In this document: one piece after another, positions 50,194-62,044 of the stretch | How the letters are laid out: the number at the start of each line of letters is the position of its first letter | How positions within the stretch are numbered: position 1 is the stretch's first letter | NCBI RefSeq assembly: GCF_002042975.1 | Contig: NW_018150325.1 | Location: 2,282,420 to 2,346,419, forward strand | Reading direction: 5' to 3' | DNA length: 64,000 nt | DNA from: Orbicella faveolata | Taxonomy: Eukaryota > Cnidaria > Anthozoa > Scleractinia > Merulinidae | The notes under the pieces: generated by a model | Told to the model about the DNA's origin: nothing | Seen by the model: only the letters and a program-made list of their open reading frames with translations | Databases searched by the model: none | Made by a program: the position numbers and the translations under genes

Positions 50194-53100
50194 AGGTCAA
50201 TAGCCCATTCGGCTTTGCCTCATGGGCTATTGACTCATAGCCCTTGCGGGCTACGGGTCTAACTGTTAAATAGTGGGCCTTAGTAGAGGTCAAAAAGAAA
50301 CAAAATGTGATCAGTGAATTGTAGCAATCAGTTTTTCATGGACTTGATTGTGTTTAAATGTACTTATGCTCTCTTAAAATTTTTCAGTTCATGATTGACT
50401 GTAGTCAGAGTGTCTTCAAGCTGGAAACAACATGTGGTTTGCTGCCTGGCAAAGGTTCTCAAACTGTCATTATACGATTCTCTCCAACAAATCCTATTAA
50501 TTACTACAGGAGACTCACTTGTCTTGTCGAAAATCAGGTCAGTGTCAGACAACTTTTTGATTTTTATTGCAAGTGTTTCCATTTTCATTGCCATTCAGTT
50601 GAAATGTGTTTGGACATTTTGTGTTTTCTTTTCAGAATCCATTGTTTGTTGATATGTTTGGGACTTGTCACACAGAACAAGTGAAACCAGGTATGAAAAG
50701 TTATTGTTGTTAAGTACTACTTGTGTATAACTGATTAAAAATAGAAATTAGTTACTTAAGACTGACTACAAGAGCTTATAAATAACTCAAAAGACAATAC
50801 TGCTCAAAAAAAATTGCTATTGCTTTAAAGCAAATATTTTCTAGTGGACCAAAAAGTTAAGTTCAAGCCCTGCATATAATAGTAAGACATAGTTGGACAG
50901 CCCTTTCCAATTTACAATGATGAGTAATTATACTGGATAACATGTTTGTCCAGTTTTTTAAAAAACAGCAATTTTACAACAATGATGATAATATAATTTC
51001 AGCATTCAGTGTTTTTAATGGTGAATAAAATATTTACCATGGAATATTCATTTATACACCTGTAGCTGTTCTGGAGAAGAAGCATCTGGATAGATATCAT
51101 ACTCATGTCAGACGTGGATTCTCAAAAATTTCACCAGAGGTAAGTTTTCAACTGCAGATTTTATTACTGTTCAGGTGCTTAAAAAGAGGAAAATTAATTT
51201 CCTTGTTTTTTATATATATTCTAACCAAAATCCTGTATCATGTGTACTAAAGGCATCTACGGTTGAGTGTCGATTGATACCCTCAATCAACACTCCAGCG
51301 ACATCTCGAGCGATACTCAGTCAACACTGGATTGACACATGATTGACCCTAGACAGACACTCAATCAACATTTGATTAACAGTTGGTGATAGTTGGCGGA
51401 GTGTCAACTGACTCATGTGTATCGATCAACACTTGATGGGGTGTCTGCAAAAATTAGTCAAATGTACACCTACTGTCGACCGAGATGTCAATTGAGTGTT
51501 GACTGAGTATCGACGGAGATGGTGATCAAGTGTTGATAGAGATGTTGATCAAGTGTCTATCAAGTGTTGATTGTATGTATGGATCGACACTTGAGCGCAG
51601 ATGCCTTTAGTACACATGGTCCAAATCTCCTATTAAGTCATTGACTTGTGTGCCCAATGCCTGAACCCCAAAGTAAAACCTATTAGATACAGTTAATATT
51701 AGTTGTCTGTGTTTCATAGCAACTTAATGAAGATCTAAGAGCAAAGAAACTTCAGCTTGATGAGGATGGAGCATTAATGGCATTAGAGGTTTGTATTAAT
51801 TAACACCACTACGTTTTGATGCAAACATGTCAAGTCATAAAGTTCTAAGCAAGAGTTAGTGACATGCAAACGTGATAAAAATTGTTGTTGACCCAAATTC
51901 ACTCAAGAAAAGAAGAATATTTAGCTCTAAGTGGGAAAGGACACACCCATTAGTGCAACTCCCATAGGTTGGGTGCTATTTGCCACTATAGAAACGAAAA
52001 GAAATCTGTAGTGGCCTGTCAGATCACTACAGGAGACAATATCTTCTTGTCACCAGCCACTGAAAGATGAGATTTGCTCCAGGCTTCTTCTCATTTCTAA
52101 AGTGGCAGATTTCTGTGATGAAAGAATGATGCAACACTAAACCTGGTGTTATTGGGCAGCTGTGATGATACAGTTAAACCGTATTATATACAAACACCCT
52201 CTTAATAAGGAAGGATGCCTTGTTGTTATGGACACTGACTTTGGTACCTAGTGCTGTGGTATCTTGTTAACAGTGCTGGACTGTTTGAGCAAGATATAAG
52301 TATAGTTTGGTCCACAGTGATGCACCTTGCACTGAGTTTGAATGGTGTAAAGGAAATGGAAATGGGTGAGATCCTGCAATTTTTGTTTATTCATTTTCAA
52401 CTCAAGCCAAGCCAAAGCTTTCCCCTTTGGTCCTCATACAAGCAACTTGTAAGCAACTTGCCGATAATTTGTAAGAAGCTGGTTACATGTATACCTAATA
52501 ACAACACTTCCTTTTTTCAATTCTCAGAACACTTCATCAGGAGACCTGCTACCTTCGATGTCTCAACTCTCACCCATGGAAGAGTTTTTCTGTCATGCAT
52601 CAGTAGGAGAAACAGTAAGTAATTTATTCTTGCTATGATAATTATAGATCAGAAAAATTAAAAAATTTACCTGCTGGAAACTCATCCCACTTGCTGTGAA
52701 TAAATTTGAATTTCTGTTTTGTGATTTTCAGACTGCAGTTGTCCCACATGTTAGTTTAGATATTCACCATGTAGACTTTGGAAAGTTGCTGGATCCTAAT
52801 GCAGTAGAACAGAAGGTGACAACAGTTAAACAGTTTTTAGACTATCTTTCCCCCAAAAAAATTACTTATGTGATTTGCAGTGGCATTTGTATAAATGATC
52901 ACTTAGGTTTCATCTACAGACTCAGAAGTAAGAACCACCTTTTACAGCATAATTAACAGTACCACATGAGAGTACTGCTCAATAGCTTTCATTTGAATGG
53001 TCACATACTAGGGTTATATCCACAGCATTAGAAGTTAGAACCACCTTGTACAGCATAATAAACAGTACCACATGAATGTACTGCTCAGTAGTTTGAATGG

Positions 53101-56100
53101 TCACACAGCAGGGTTTCACCTATAGGCTAAATAGTTGGAAACACCTTTGACCAGTATATAAGAAGTTGATGTACCATCATTACCTGTGAAAGAGCCTTTC
53201 AATTTGAACTGCATTCGTTGTCAAGTAAGTTTTAGAAGAATGTTAATTTGCTACCTGTACAACATTTGATACAAACAGATGCTGAAAAGAACACAGATGT
53301 TTGCTATATTGAGACAATAACTTGGTTCTTTATGTGTTTGTAGACGGTCAACATTACAAATCATACAAAGGGGAAAATTACATGCATGTGGATGAAAGGT
53401 TAGTGCGGCATCAGTTTTTCTTATGGTTAGCAGAAATTTTCATGTGACCTAGAGCTCTATTCAGGCCAAGAGAGATCTTTAAAGTCCTAGACAATATTTG
53501 ATTTTTTCATCAGGCTTGGTAACTAAATATAGTCTCAGCCTTACTTAATTTGCATTGCCTTACAGATACAAAAGGAATATTTTCTGTTTCTCCTGAGGAA
53601 TGTGACATTCTTCCCTTAAAAACTGCTTCATTTAGAGTGACATTTAGACCTGTAAGTACTAACTTATCATTGTACCTCTAAACATGTTACTTGAAAATGT
53701 CGATTGCAATAATTATTTGCATTTTCATTTTATTCTAGAATGCTGGAAATCAGTTTTTCAGTGCTGACCTGGAATGCTATGCATTTTACAAGGTAATTAA
53801 AAGGTGTCATTGCATTAAAAAAAATTAAAAAATAAATAAATTAAATGCAAATGCCTTTGCTGTTTTAACTGTAAGTTCAAGCATTTCTGCCAGGTTGAAT
53901 TCTGTTTAGTAAGATGCCCTAGATGTGACAAGTAGGCCCCACAAGAGTTTCTTCCTTGATCTTCTTATGGTGATGTTTAACTATTTGTTTATTTTCTACC
54001 TTGTCATAGAGTATGAGAGATTATCGACTTGTCGAGGACACGACTCTTTGTCCTCCTTGGTGTCTTTCACTCAGTGCTACAGGTTTGTGAACCACTTACC
54101 ATTGCTTGTTTAGCAAATGCACAGGAATAACTGATTCCAAACATAACATTGCTTGTTGCTGTCAATTTGTTGTCATTTGTATCACAAAGCATTTTATTTT
54201 TTGCTGAATGTTATTTTTCAGGACATACATTTGCACTCGGTACTGAAACATTTATTCCTAGAAGTCAGTGGGATGTCAAGCACTTGGTAAGAAACGTTCC
54301 TCCTCCAGCCTCTCCTCGCATGTTAATAACCCTATGTAACTTAAACATGTTCTGTTAATTTAACAGGTCTTTCCTGCTGTCACAGTGGATGGTGTGTCAT
54401 ATAGAACCCTGTTGCTAAGCAACACTGGGCAAAATCCAATCCATTTTGCATTTGACTACCACCCATTAGGGTAAGAATGAGAATAATTCTGATTCTTGTT
54501 CTTGTTTCTGAATAAACAAGCAGAGTTTAAATGAAATCGTCTCACTATATTAAAGTAGTTGCTTAAAAGCTTATACTAACTGTAAGAATATTTATTTCTG
54601 TTGGCAGAGAGTTTATCTGCAGACCAAGGACAGGCCTACTCACTGACAAATACCAGGTTCTTAAATTTTTTGGAGATGGTGAAGTAGTGTCTTTTGTACA
54701 AGACAAATAATCATAGTTTTATTGGAGTTCATTCCAGGAACATTTCAGAATTATTTTTCACACTCTTATCATGGCTTGTTGTTGTTGCTGTTGTTATGAG
54801 ATTCATTAACTGCAAGTTTTCCTATCCCATTGTTAAATATTTTTTGATTTGTGAATCTTGTGCTTACACCACAATGGAGATTGAAATCTTAATTTATTTA
54901 TCATTATTTATTTTTGTACAGCTGATTGTTTTCAAAATGACTCCCTCTGAGGCAAAGACTTTTAAACATACTGTCAAGTGCAAGCTTAATGATGCTGATA
55001 AATTTACCCAGGTATAGAAACTCAAAGTTCTTTTTTTTAATCAACAAGAATATTGATGCTCAGAACATGATGGAATAAGCATACATAACTCAAGCTGTCA
55101 ATTAGGCTAGATATAATTATTAATTATCATTAAATTGTACTTAACACTCTGAACATTTTACTGTAAGTGTAAGAAAATCTCTTGTATTTTACTCAGGAAA
55201 TCAGCCTTGTTGGATCAGCAGAGATGCCATCACTTAAACTTAGTAATCAGGTATTTATCTTTTTCACTGATTCTGAGGCCTTCATTTCAGCAATCATTTT
55301 CAAAATAACTCATGGAATAGATCTCCTTAAAGGTCTGGAGATTCATCAACGCTTAGAAATGTATACATTTACATCTAGTTAGAGAATTTATAATTAAATT
55401 TTGTATCCCAGTAACTGGGTCACCATTTCTAGAAATGTTTTGACAAGTAATATTCTTATTTTCTTTTCATGAACAGGGAACTGTTTATTTCAAACCGACC
55501 TGTTTGGGAACAGCATCTCCGAGGTCATTTGAACTCAAGAACACTTGCAGGATTCCATTAAGGTATGCCTCCCATGACCCTTCTTGTTTGTATTTTTTTC
55601 TCTCTCTTTCAATTTTCGAAGCTGAGAAAAATGTGTGGCTTGTAGATGTTCTGTGGGTGAGGGGCCATTCCATTTCCATTTGGTTAAGACTGATAATCCC
55701 TTAAAAATAATTATTATAGTGGTAACAAGTTTTACTGCCTGAACAGGTTTTTGTGGAAGATTCCTGGCCCACAAGTTAAAACTCTGAGTATTTACCCCTC
55801 GGAGGGAGTCATACTACCTAATGAAACTCAGGTGAGGTTGTTACAATAGCTGGTCAGAGGTTATTTTTAATTACATTCTGCAAGCTTTTTGAGAGTTCTT
55901 CCAGTATCCCTAGTGATTGAGTGTTGGTGACTGAGTGTTAGTTATAAACTGGTTCAACAGTCCTGGCTAATCAGTCTACTCATGACATCTTCTATCAGTT
56001 ATTGTCAGGTAATTTGGTTCTTTGCTAAGATTTGTCTTTTAATAGTTGCCTTTTCCTCTCCTAGTCACACACATTCCACTTTAGTCCTCATGAAGAAGAC

Positions 56101-59100
56101 AAATATGTCATCAAGACAAAACTTACTGTCAAAGGATTGCAAGTAGATGACCAACAGCTGTAAGGAACAGTCTACTTCTCTTCAACAATGTTTTTCCCTC
56201 AACTGTTTGGTTGTTTGTGGATAATAACACAAAATGTCTGTGTAGCTTTTGACTGTATATATAAATATATGGTCCATAGTCTTACCTGGACATATTGCCA
56301 CTCCTTGAGTAGAATGCTAACTAGTATTTCCCAGCCTGTTATTTAAGAAATATAACAATTTGCATTATACTTTTACACATATTTATTTGGAAAGGCACTA
56401 GTATGGGAAATGCCAATATCAGATGCTCTCTTTCTGGAAAATGCAGCACCAAAGTTCTTCCACAGCAATGCTGTGAATTTATTGTTTTTAAATTTGTGAA
56501 CTAAGGTTCAAAATGCCTTGATTTTGGGGGCTCGCAAATTTTGAAGTCCAGGCAGTTTAGACAGAAGGATAACCCATGAACTCAAACAAAACTGCTAGTG
56601 CTTCTTTATAGTTGCTGTTAATTACTGTGCCTTTCAGTGGCATGCCAACTCTCAACAATTAATTCCATTTTATCCTACCAACAATTATCTTTGCTGACTT
56701 CTCAGCTTGTTTGTCTTAAATCTTGTGTAGGGCACCAGAAGAAAAGACATATTTAGTAAGAGTTATTGGTGAGGGATCTGTCGGGGAGATAGTGGTAAGT
56801 AATTAAGTCAGTGATTGTTTGCCAAGGTCAACTTTTTTGAATAAAATAATTAGGTTTCGTGTATTTGACTTAAGATTTTTTCTTGCTTCATTAGTGCACA
56901 GAGGAGGCTGTGGATTTTGGTGATATTATTGTGGGAAGCTCTGCTTCCCGTGAGTTGTTAATTCACAACAACAGTGACTGCAGTCTACACTACAACTTAC
57001 TTATTGACCAGGAGATATCAGGACCTTATGATGATGAACAGTCTGCAAGAGATGTACTGGGTAAGCAGCTAGTACACCAAAGAAAGAGCTTCTCATAGCT
57101 TTCTGTTGATTTGAATGAAGGAAACACACAAGGGTTTTGAATGGTTACACTCTAGAATTTCATCCAGAGGTGAATTTTAAGAGCATAATTTAAACAGTGT
57201 CATAGGAACATACACCTAAAACTCAATACTGGCAAATAAAAGGAAATTCATAATAATTATTATTTTTTATCTTTATGACTTGTGAGGGAATACATTAACA
57301 TTATAATTGTTATGACATCTCTTGTAGCTTTGGAAATAAATAACCAGAATGGAATAATTCCAGCAAGAACGTCTCAGAAGATTACAGCAACTGCTTATCC
57401 GTCACGTCGAGTCTGCTACAAGTTCAAACTCAGTTATGAGCTTTTCTCGATGTTTGGTATGTTACTTAATATAACATCGCATTCAGAAAATACATATTTG
57501 AACCTGGCCACACTGGCCACCCTGAGACAAAATTTAAGTGGCCACTGTAAAGAGGTGGCCTGTGTGAGAGTTGAATGTATCGATCAGCACTTGAGACAAC
57601 ACCCCTTCATTGAAGAGATGTGGCTCTTATAGCAGGGTAGCTGTAAATTGAGACTCTGCTGTATTTGATGCAGGTACTTTGACATTGGCCCTTTCTGGCA
57701 CTACCTGCAAATTACAGCTTTATCTACAGTGCTTCGATTTGTTTATAGGAGAGCCTGGGTGGAAAGATTCATGTCATGGACATATTTTTCCTCCTATAGA
57801 TGATGGTAAACCGTTCTTAACATGCCCCAAGAGACAACTAGTTGATCTGCAGTGTCAAGGAGTGTATCCAACTCTTTCTGTAACTGATGCTCGCTGCCTG
57901 GGGAGTGGTAAAGGATACAGTAAAATACAAATATGGACCCTCTTTTCCCTTGACAGGTCAGATATAATCAAACACTTAGCTAGAGAAGTTTTAAGTTGGC
58001 TGTCACAAGCTATAGTGTTTGCTTTGACAGGTCAGATGTAATCAAACACTTAGCTAAAGAAGTGTTAAGTTGGCTGTCACAAGCCATCAGTGTTTGCTTT
58101 GACAGGTCAGATATAATCAAACACTTAGCTAGAGAAGTTTTGAGTTAACTGTCACAAGCTATAGTGTTTGCCTTGACAGGTCAGATGTAATCAAACACTT
58201 AGCTAAAGAAGTTTTAAGTTGGCTGTCACAAGCTATAGTGCTTGCTTTGACAGGTCAGATGTAATCAAGCACTTAGCTAAAGAAGCTTTAAGTTGGCTGT
58301 CACAAGCTGTAGTGTTTGCTTTGTAAATAATATGTCACCAATCAGTCAAAAATGTAGGTTAACTAGGCACATCATGTCATTTTTAAATTCTGAAACAACT
58401 AGTCGTTGTGGGTCAACCTACATCGTAGATAATGAATGTAACAATAGTAAATTCCACAGTAAAATTAAGTCTCGTTCTTACTTTGTAGCCTGAATGAATG
58501 CCTGGAGTCCGATCCATCTCCGTCAGAACTCCTTTATGCTGCAGTCACTCGACACAGGTCGGTAACTAATTGTTATAAATCACTGGTGTACACTACATTT
58601 TATAAAATTCAAATCACTTCTGTGGAGATTTTTGTGATGTCTAAATCATGCTGGCAACAGACAGCTGGGGACCATTATCCTGATTATGAGGTCTTGATAT
58701 TTGTATTCAATTTTCACAGCACAAGGCGCCGAGTCCCTGTCAACACAAGAGCCATAATGGACTTTAACTTTGGAGCAGCTCCTCTGGGCGATGACTCATG
58801 TGTGGTTCATCTGAACCTACAGAACACAGGATCAGTTCCTGCTGAATGGTAAGTACATCATCACTATTCTTCATCTGCTATCACTATGTAGGGCTGTCAT
58901 TACGTTTTGAGTCACCTCCTGGTACCTTGATCTTCACGTCCATAACCAACTTGTTTCTTCGAGGGTGTGTTGTATCAACAGCAGGCAAGTTCACCTAGAG
59001 CATCAAGGGTTCATCAAGCATACTCAGGTGTAACAGGTTTTTCAAGTTACGCCCCTCAATGCATATGATGGCCCAATCCACAATGAACTCAATTAAGGTA

Positions 59101-61888
59101 TACTCATCTTATAACTCACCCATGGTCGAACTTATACTAAAATGTAAAGTTATATGTGATCCTCTATTACATTTTAGGAAATAGTAAAATAACTGCTCAT
59201 GTTTGCCGCATTGCACAGGGCTTTCTTGTATCCGAGTGATCTGCAGCTTGAATTGGAGTATTGGACTGAGACAGGAGAGTATGATGAAGATGAACTTCAT
59301 GAGGTAAGAAATGCAGGTTGGGTAGGAAGGGGTCTGGGCACTAACTGACCTGTGTTTGTTTTTCATCATTCTTTAGATGCAGGTCATGGACAATAAACTA
59401 TTCAACATTGAACCCAGAAGAGGGAAGCTGTTACCAGGAGAGTGTCGCACTGTTACTCTAACTTACAGGTGACCGAGGACTCAGCTTGTACTGTACCTCT
59501 TAGAAAGCAAAAGTGTTTTGATTTTTTCACTGCACAACGTACACAACGCAAATACAAAGTATAACTCTTAACTCTAGTGTCTATAGCATCAGGGAGAAAG
59601 GACTCGGTCGTTTGAAGCAGGATGAACCAATCCACGTTCAGCATAAACTGTAAATTCTCAGCACCAGTACATTGTTAATAACAATGGATCATCCAAGGTG
59701 ACATGTATCTGTTGCATGAATCGACTAAGTATTGCTGCCCTGCCTAGCTGCTATTTCTGCATAAGTGACTTTGCAAGATCCCGCAAACAGCGGTTTGCAA
59801 GTTTCAGCAAAGAAGGAAAATTTGCAGTGGAAGACGTGACCCGTTACCCCTGTCGTTTTGGTCAGGTTATATATTGCCAAGTGTCATTTTGTGCTCTGAA
59901 ATGTAGAGGAACACTGTAAAAGTAATTTGTCTCACTCAAGCAAACGAGAGAAAAGCTCTGGGGCAGGCTCAAACTTGAGTGTGCCAATCTGGAGTCCAGT
60001 AAGCTAAATTAGCTCGCCATTGATTGTACTTATCCATGTTACTTTCTACTCATTCGTTACTGTTTAATATACACTTGAATTGCCAGCCACCTGTTCACTG
60101 GTACCAACAGACTTCCAATCTTGTTCAAGGTCATGAGAGGAAGAGAAATCCTGGTATGATATGTCTCGCATAGGGTGGTGTCTTAGTAAACAGAGGTAGC
60201 ACTTAAATTAGCCTGTTTTCTACCTTTTAGAGGTCTTCACCTGAGCGGGTTGTAAACTATAGAGAGACCGAGCTTTGCACTTATGATGGTCAACCACAGA
60301 GTATTAAGCTATAATACTAAGATTATCTTAAGTTGTGGTTTGTGGGTGTTCTCTGGCCAGGTCCAGCGAAAATAGAAACTGCAATGATTGTAGTTCGGAT
60401 TTTTCTTTTCACTTGAACTAGCGAATGACGTTGTACAACAACATCAATTTCCCTCTTAACTAAAACATGAAACCAGCAATGCCTGCTAACCATACATCTC
60501 CACAAAATTAACAAAATTATGTTTAAGCACTTATACTTGAAAACATTGTACTTTTAATAACGTTTAAGCTTTTTTTTGAACAGGGTGAAAGAATGTGTAG
60601 TTTTACAGGGTATAAAGTGTATAGCGTGTCACACATTAAAACAGTTAAGAATTTTTTCATTGACCATAGCGTTGTGTTTTACTTGTTAATGTGGTTGTTC
60701 TTTTTTACCACAGTTGAATTTCACTGGCGTGACTGTGGACCCAGACAGTTTCTATGTACACTTTGCCAACACACGGCACCTATTTGAGCCTGTCCCTGTG
60801 GGAGGGACCTCACCACCAGTACAAGTGTATGAGCTCTACAATGGAGGAGCCAGAGTTGTTAAGTACGAGCTGGATATGGAACCACTGGCACAGGTCCAAG
60901 CTGTAAGCATGCTTATTTCACTATTGTGTTTTTGAGTGTGTAATTAGCAGCATTTACCTGCAATGTGCCAGATACAAAGAACATTTATTGCTTGCTGACC
61001 ATATCGTGCCATTGCCTTATTGTCCAAGAAAATACTTACTTTAGGAAAGATGATGATGAACTAAATAAAGGTCGTTAAGGAGGCTACGTTTCCAAATCAT
61101 TTCAAAATTATTTTTCTGCTGTTCGTTGCTCATAACCTGCATTCCCACTACGTTATATCAAAATCGTGAGGCTATAGGCTTGTCGTTTCAGTATCCGTCA
61201 GGCAGAAATATTGTCACCTAGCCGGTTGAATAGAATTGTCTGGTAGGAATTTTGCTAGAAAAAACAGGCCTACACACATCTGAAGTATAGACACCTTACA
61301 ATGTTTCTTTACCATACACTAATAAGTGTATTAGTGCAAAATATTTTCCTTTAGTTCTTAATATGTTCCTGTTATTTTAATGTCATCTCTGCAGCAAAAC
61401 TATGGCTGTCGCATCTTTGAATGTCTGAATCCATCAGGAGAGATCCCCCCTGAATGTGCTGCTTTGATCTACTGGCAATTTTCTCCACTTGAAGCAAGAA
61501 CTTACATGGTCAGTTGCGCTTAATTATCTTCACTTCTTTTTTAAATGTTAATGATGGCCAATCAGGTTGATAAGGATTTAATTGAAGGAAGATATGCTGG
61601 CAAGAGACCTGTGGTCTTAGACAAGACTAGCTACAGCAGTACCCCCTGGTTATTTCATGCTAAACTAAAATGAAGCACTTGTCTGATGTGTTTCCCGGCT
61701 TTTAACCTGGTGACTTTCTTGTTGACTCTCAGGTAGATGTTCCAGTCCGTATCATTGGCGGGGAGACAGTGCTGGTCACATTCACTGGAGTAGGATATGA
61801 TCAGCGTATCATGGGAGATACGCTTCCTGTCAAGGATGTGGGAAGCACCGCAGTGCCTGATAAACAGATAGTGCAGGTGCCTAAACAG
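38764..61888 (+). CDS. CFAP65: Cilia- and flagella-associated protein 65, exons 1-40, C-terminus beyond window
   Basis: Coding exons: 38764-38912, 39306-39408, 39522-39557, 40035-40165, 40508-40622, 41019-41109, 41204-41349, 41840-41953, 42195-42303, 43975-44090, 44711-44860, 44959-45013, 45389-45462, 51720-51788, 52528-52614, 52732-52815, 53344-53398, 53566-53651, 53739-53792, 54010-54082, 54222-54286, 54367-54470, 54608-54656, 54922-55011, 55197-55250, 55477-55562, 55747-55831, 56065-56159, 56731-56794, 56895-57060, 57328-57456, 57674-57956, 58489-58557, 58720-58848, 59219-59303, 59377-59468, 60087-60153, 60714-60902, 61395-61508, 61733-61888. That is 1356 codons with all phases joining; human CFAP65 has about 1925 aa. 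Strings typical of CFAP65 include [52 protein letters not shown] and ARTYMVDVPV. The protein is a chain of ASH/MSP-like Ig domains, an axonemal protein needed for sperm flagella. An in-frame TAG precedes the ATG. Exon 32 (283 nt) may hide an intron. Confidence 0.93.
42980..43825. mobile_element. Putative TIR element in CFAP65 intron 9
   Basis: The left block aaggctgctgcctaa (42980) and the inner block aaggagcccgagtgggcacc (about 43054) recur in the same order in the reverse complement of the right end (aaggctgttacctaa, then aaggagccctttgggctcct). The interior ORF at 43079-43324 (81 aa) has no recognised domain. The exact copy at 48657-49502 belongs to the duplicated block. Confidence 0.45.
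44275..44600. repeat. Hairpin-bearing dispersed repeat in CFAP65 intron 10
   Basis: Contains a hairpin with gtcaatagcccat and atgggctattgac arms near 44520-44556, and flanking agacccttcgccct and ggctacgggtct ends that also pair. Also present: ggactattagtaatagtcct, itself palindromic. No ORF. The duplicate lies at 49952-50277. Confidence 0.55.
45881..46007. other. Assembly gap (127 N) inside CFAP65
   Basis: A run of N between the cut hairpin element in intron 13 and the restart of the sequence at the equivalent of position 40331. Confidence 0.99.
46008..51557. repeat. 5550-bp exact duplicate of 40331-45880 (assembly artefact)
   Basis: Constant offset of 5677, with identical ORFs throughout. 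The first copy ends at the gap, in the middle of a hairpin element. The second copy passes through the whole element and on to exon 14. This is what overlapping contigs would give if one ended in an unassemblable hairpin. Confidence 0.92.
46185..51139 (+). CDS. CFAP65: CFAP65 exons 5-13, second copy
   Basis: Exons at +5677 from the first set: 46185-46299, 46696-46786, 46881-47026, 47517-47630, 47872-47980, 49652-49767, 50388-50537, 50636-50690, 51066-51139. Phases are the same, so an automatic gene finder could splice both sets into one protein with about 330 repeated residues. The set encodes one block of ASH-like domains ending in the [19 protein letters not shown] segment. This copy is continuous with exon 14. 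I infer that only one set exists in the genome. Confidence 0.88.
51239..51618. mobile_element. 380-bp fold-back element with 20-bp TIRs in CFAP65 intron 13
   Basis: It starts catgtgtactaaaggcatct and ends with the exact reverse complement agatgcctttagtacacatg. The interior is packed with short repeats of the type gatcaacacttgat / gagtgttgat on both strands, so it can fold on itself almost end to end. No ORF. The first, cut copy begins at 45562 and stops at the N gap. Confidence 0.8.
52904..53150. repeat. Tandem repeat of about 100 bp, roughly 2.4 units, in CFAP65 intron 16
   Basis: Units share agaaccacctt, acagcataat, aacagtaccacatga and ttgaatggtcacac. A diverged relative lies in intron 30 (about 57138-57212: ttgaatggttacac, gagcataatttaaacagt). 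It is therefore a small dispersed family and not a single expansion. Confidence 0.65.
57952..58322. repeat. 74-bp minisatellite, 5 units, starting on the exon 32 splice donor
   Basis: Five units of 74-75 bp start gacaggtcagatrtaatcaa and end gtgtttgcttt. The first gacag is the end of CFAP65 exon 32 and gtcag its donor, so each unit repeats the donor with a pyrimidine-AG stretch before it. The first unit reads open in the exon frame; a stop follows early in unit 2. A duplicate lies at 62820-63190. Confidence 0.85.
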
Positions 61889-61939
61889 GTTAGTGCCTGA
61901 ACAGGTTAGTGCCTGAACAGGTTAGTGAACAGGTTAGTG
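61880..61939. repeat. 16-bp tandem repeat of the exon 40 splice donor
   Basis: Three 16-bp units (cctraacaggttagtg) plus a 12-bp partial unit. The first unit contains the exon 40 end and its gttagt donor, so four near-identical donors lie in a row. Use of a later donor would add codons ending in an in-frame TGA. Confidence 0.85.
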
Positions 61940-62044
61940 TCAGCTTTTTGACAAGTAAGCATTTAATCACAAGTCCTTGCACTTAGCAGTGAAATGTGCT
62001 TTACTGCTACCACTAAGAAAAGTTTGGATTTAATACTGGACTTA

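Noticed and set aside
57952-58322. CRISPR-like array
   Set aside because: Units are tandem without unique spacers, in a eukaryotic intron; it is a minisatellite.
38764-61888. HYDIN or CFAP47 instead of CFAP65
   Set aside because: Those also have ASH-type domains, but the strings [23 protein letters not shown] and TYMVDVP match what I know of CFAP65.
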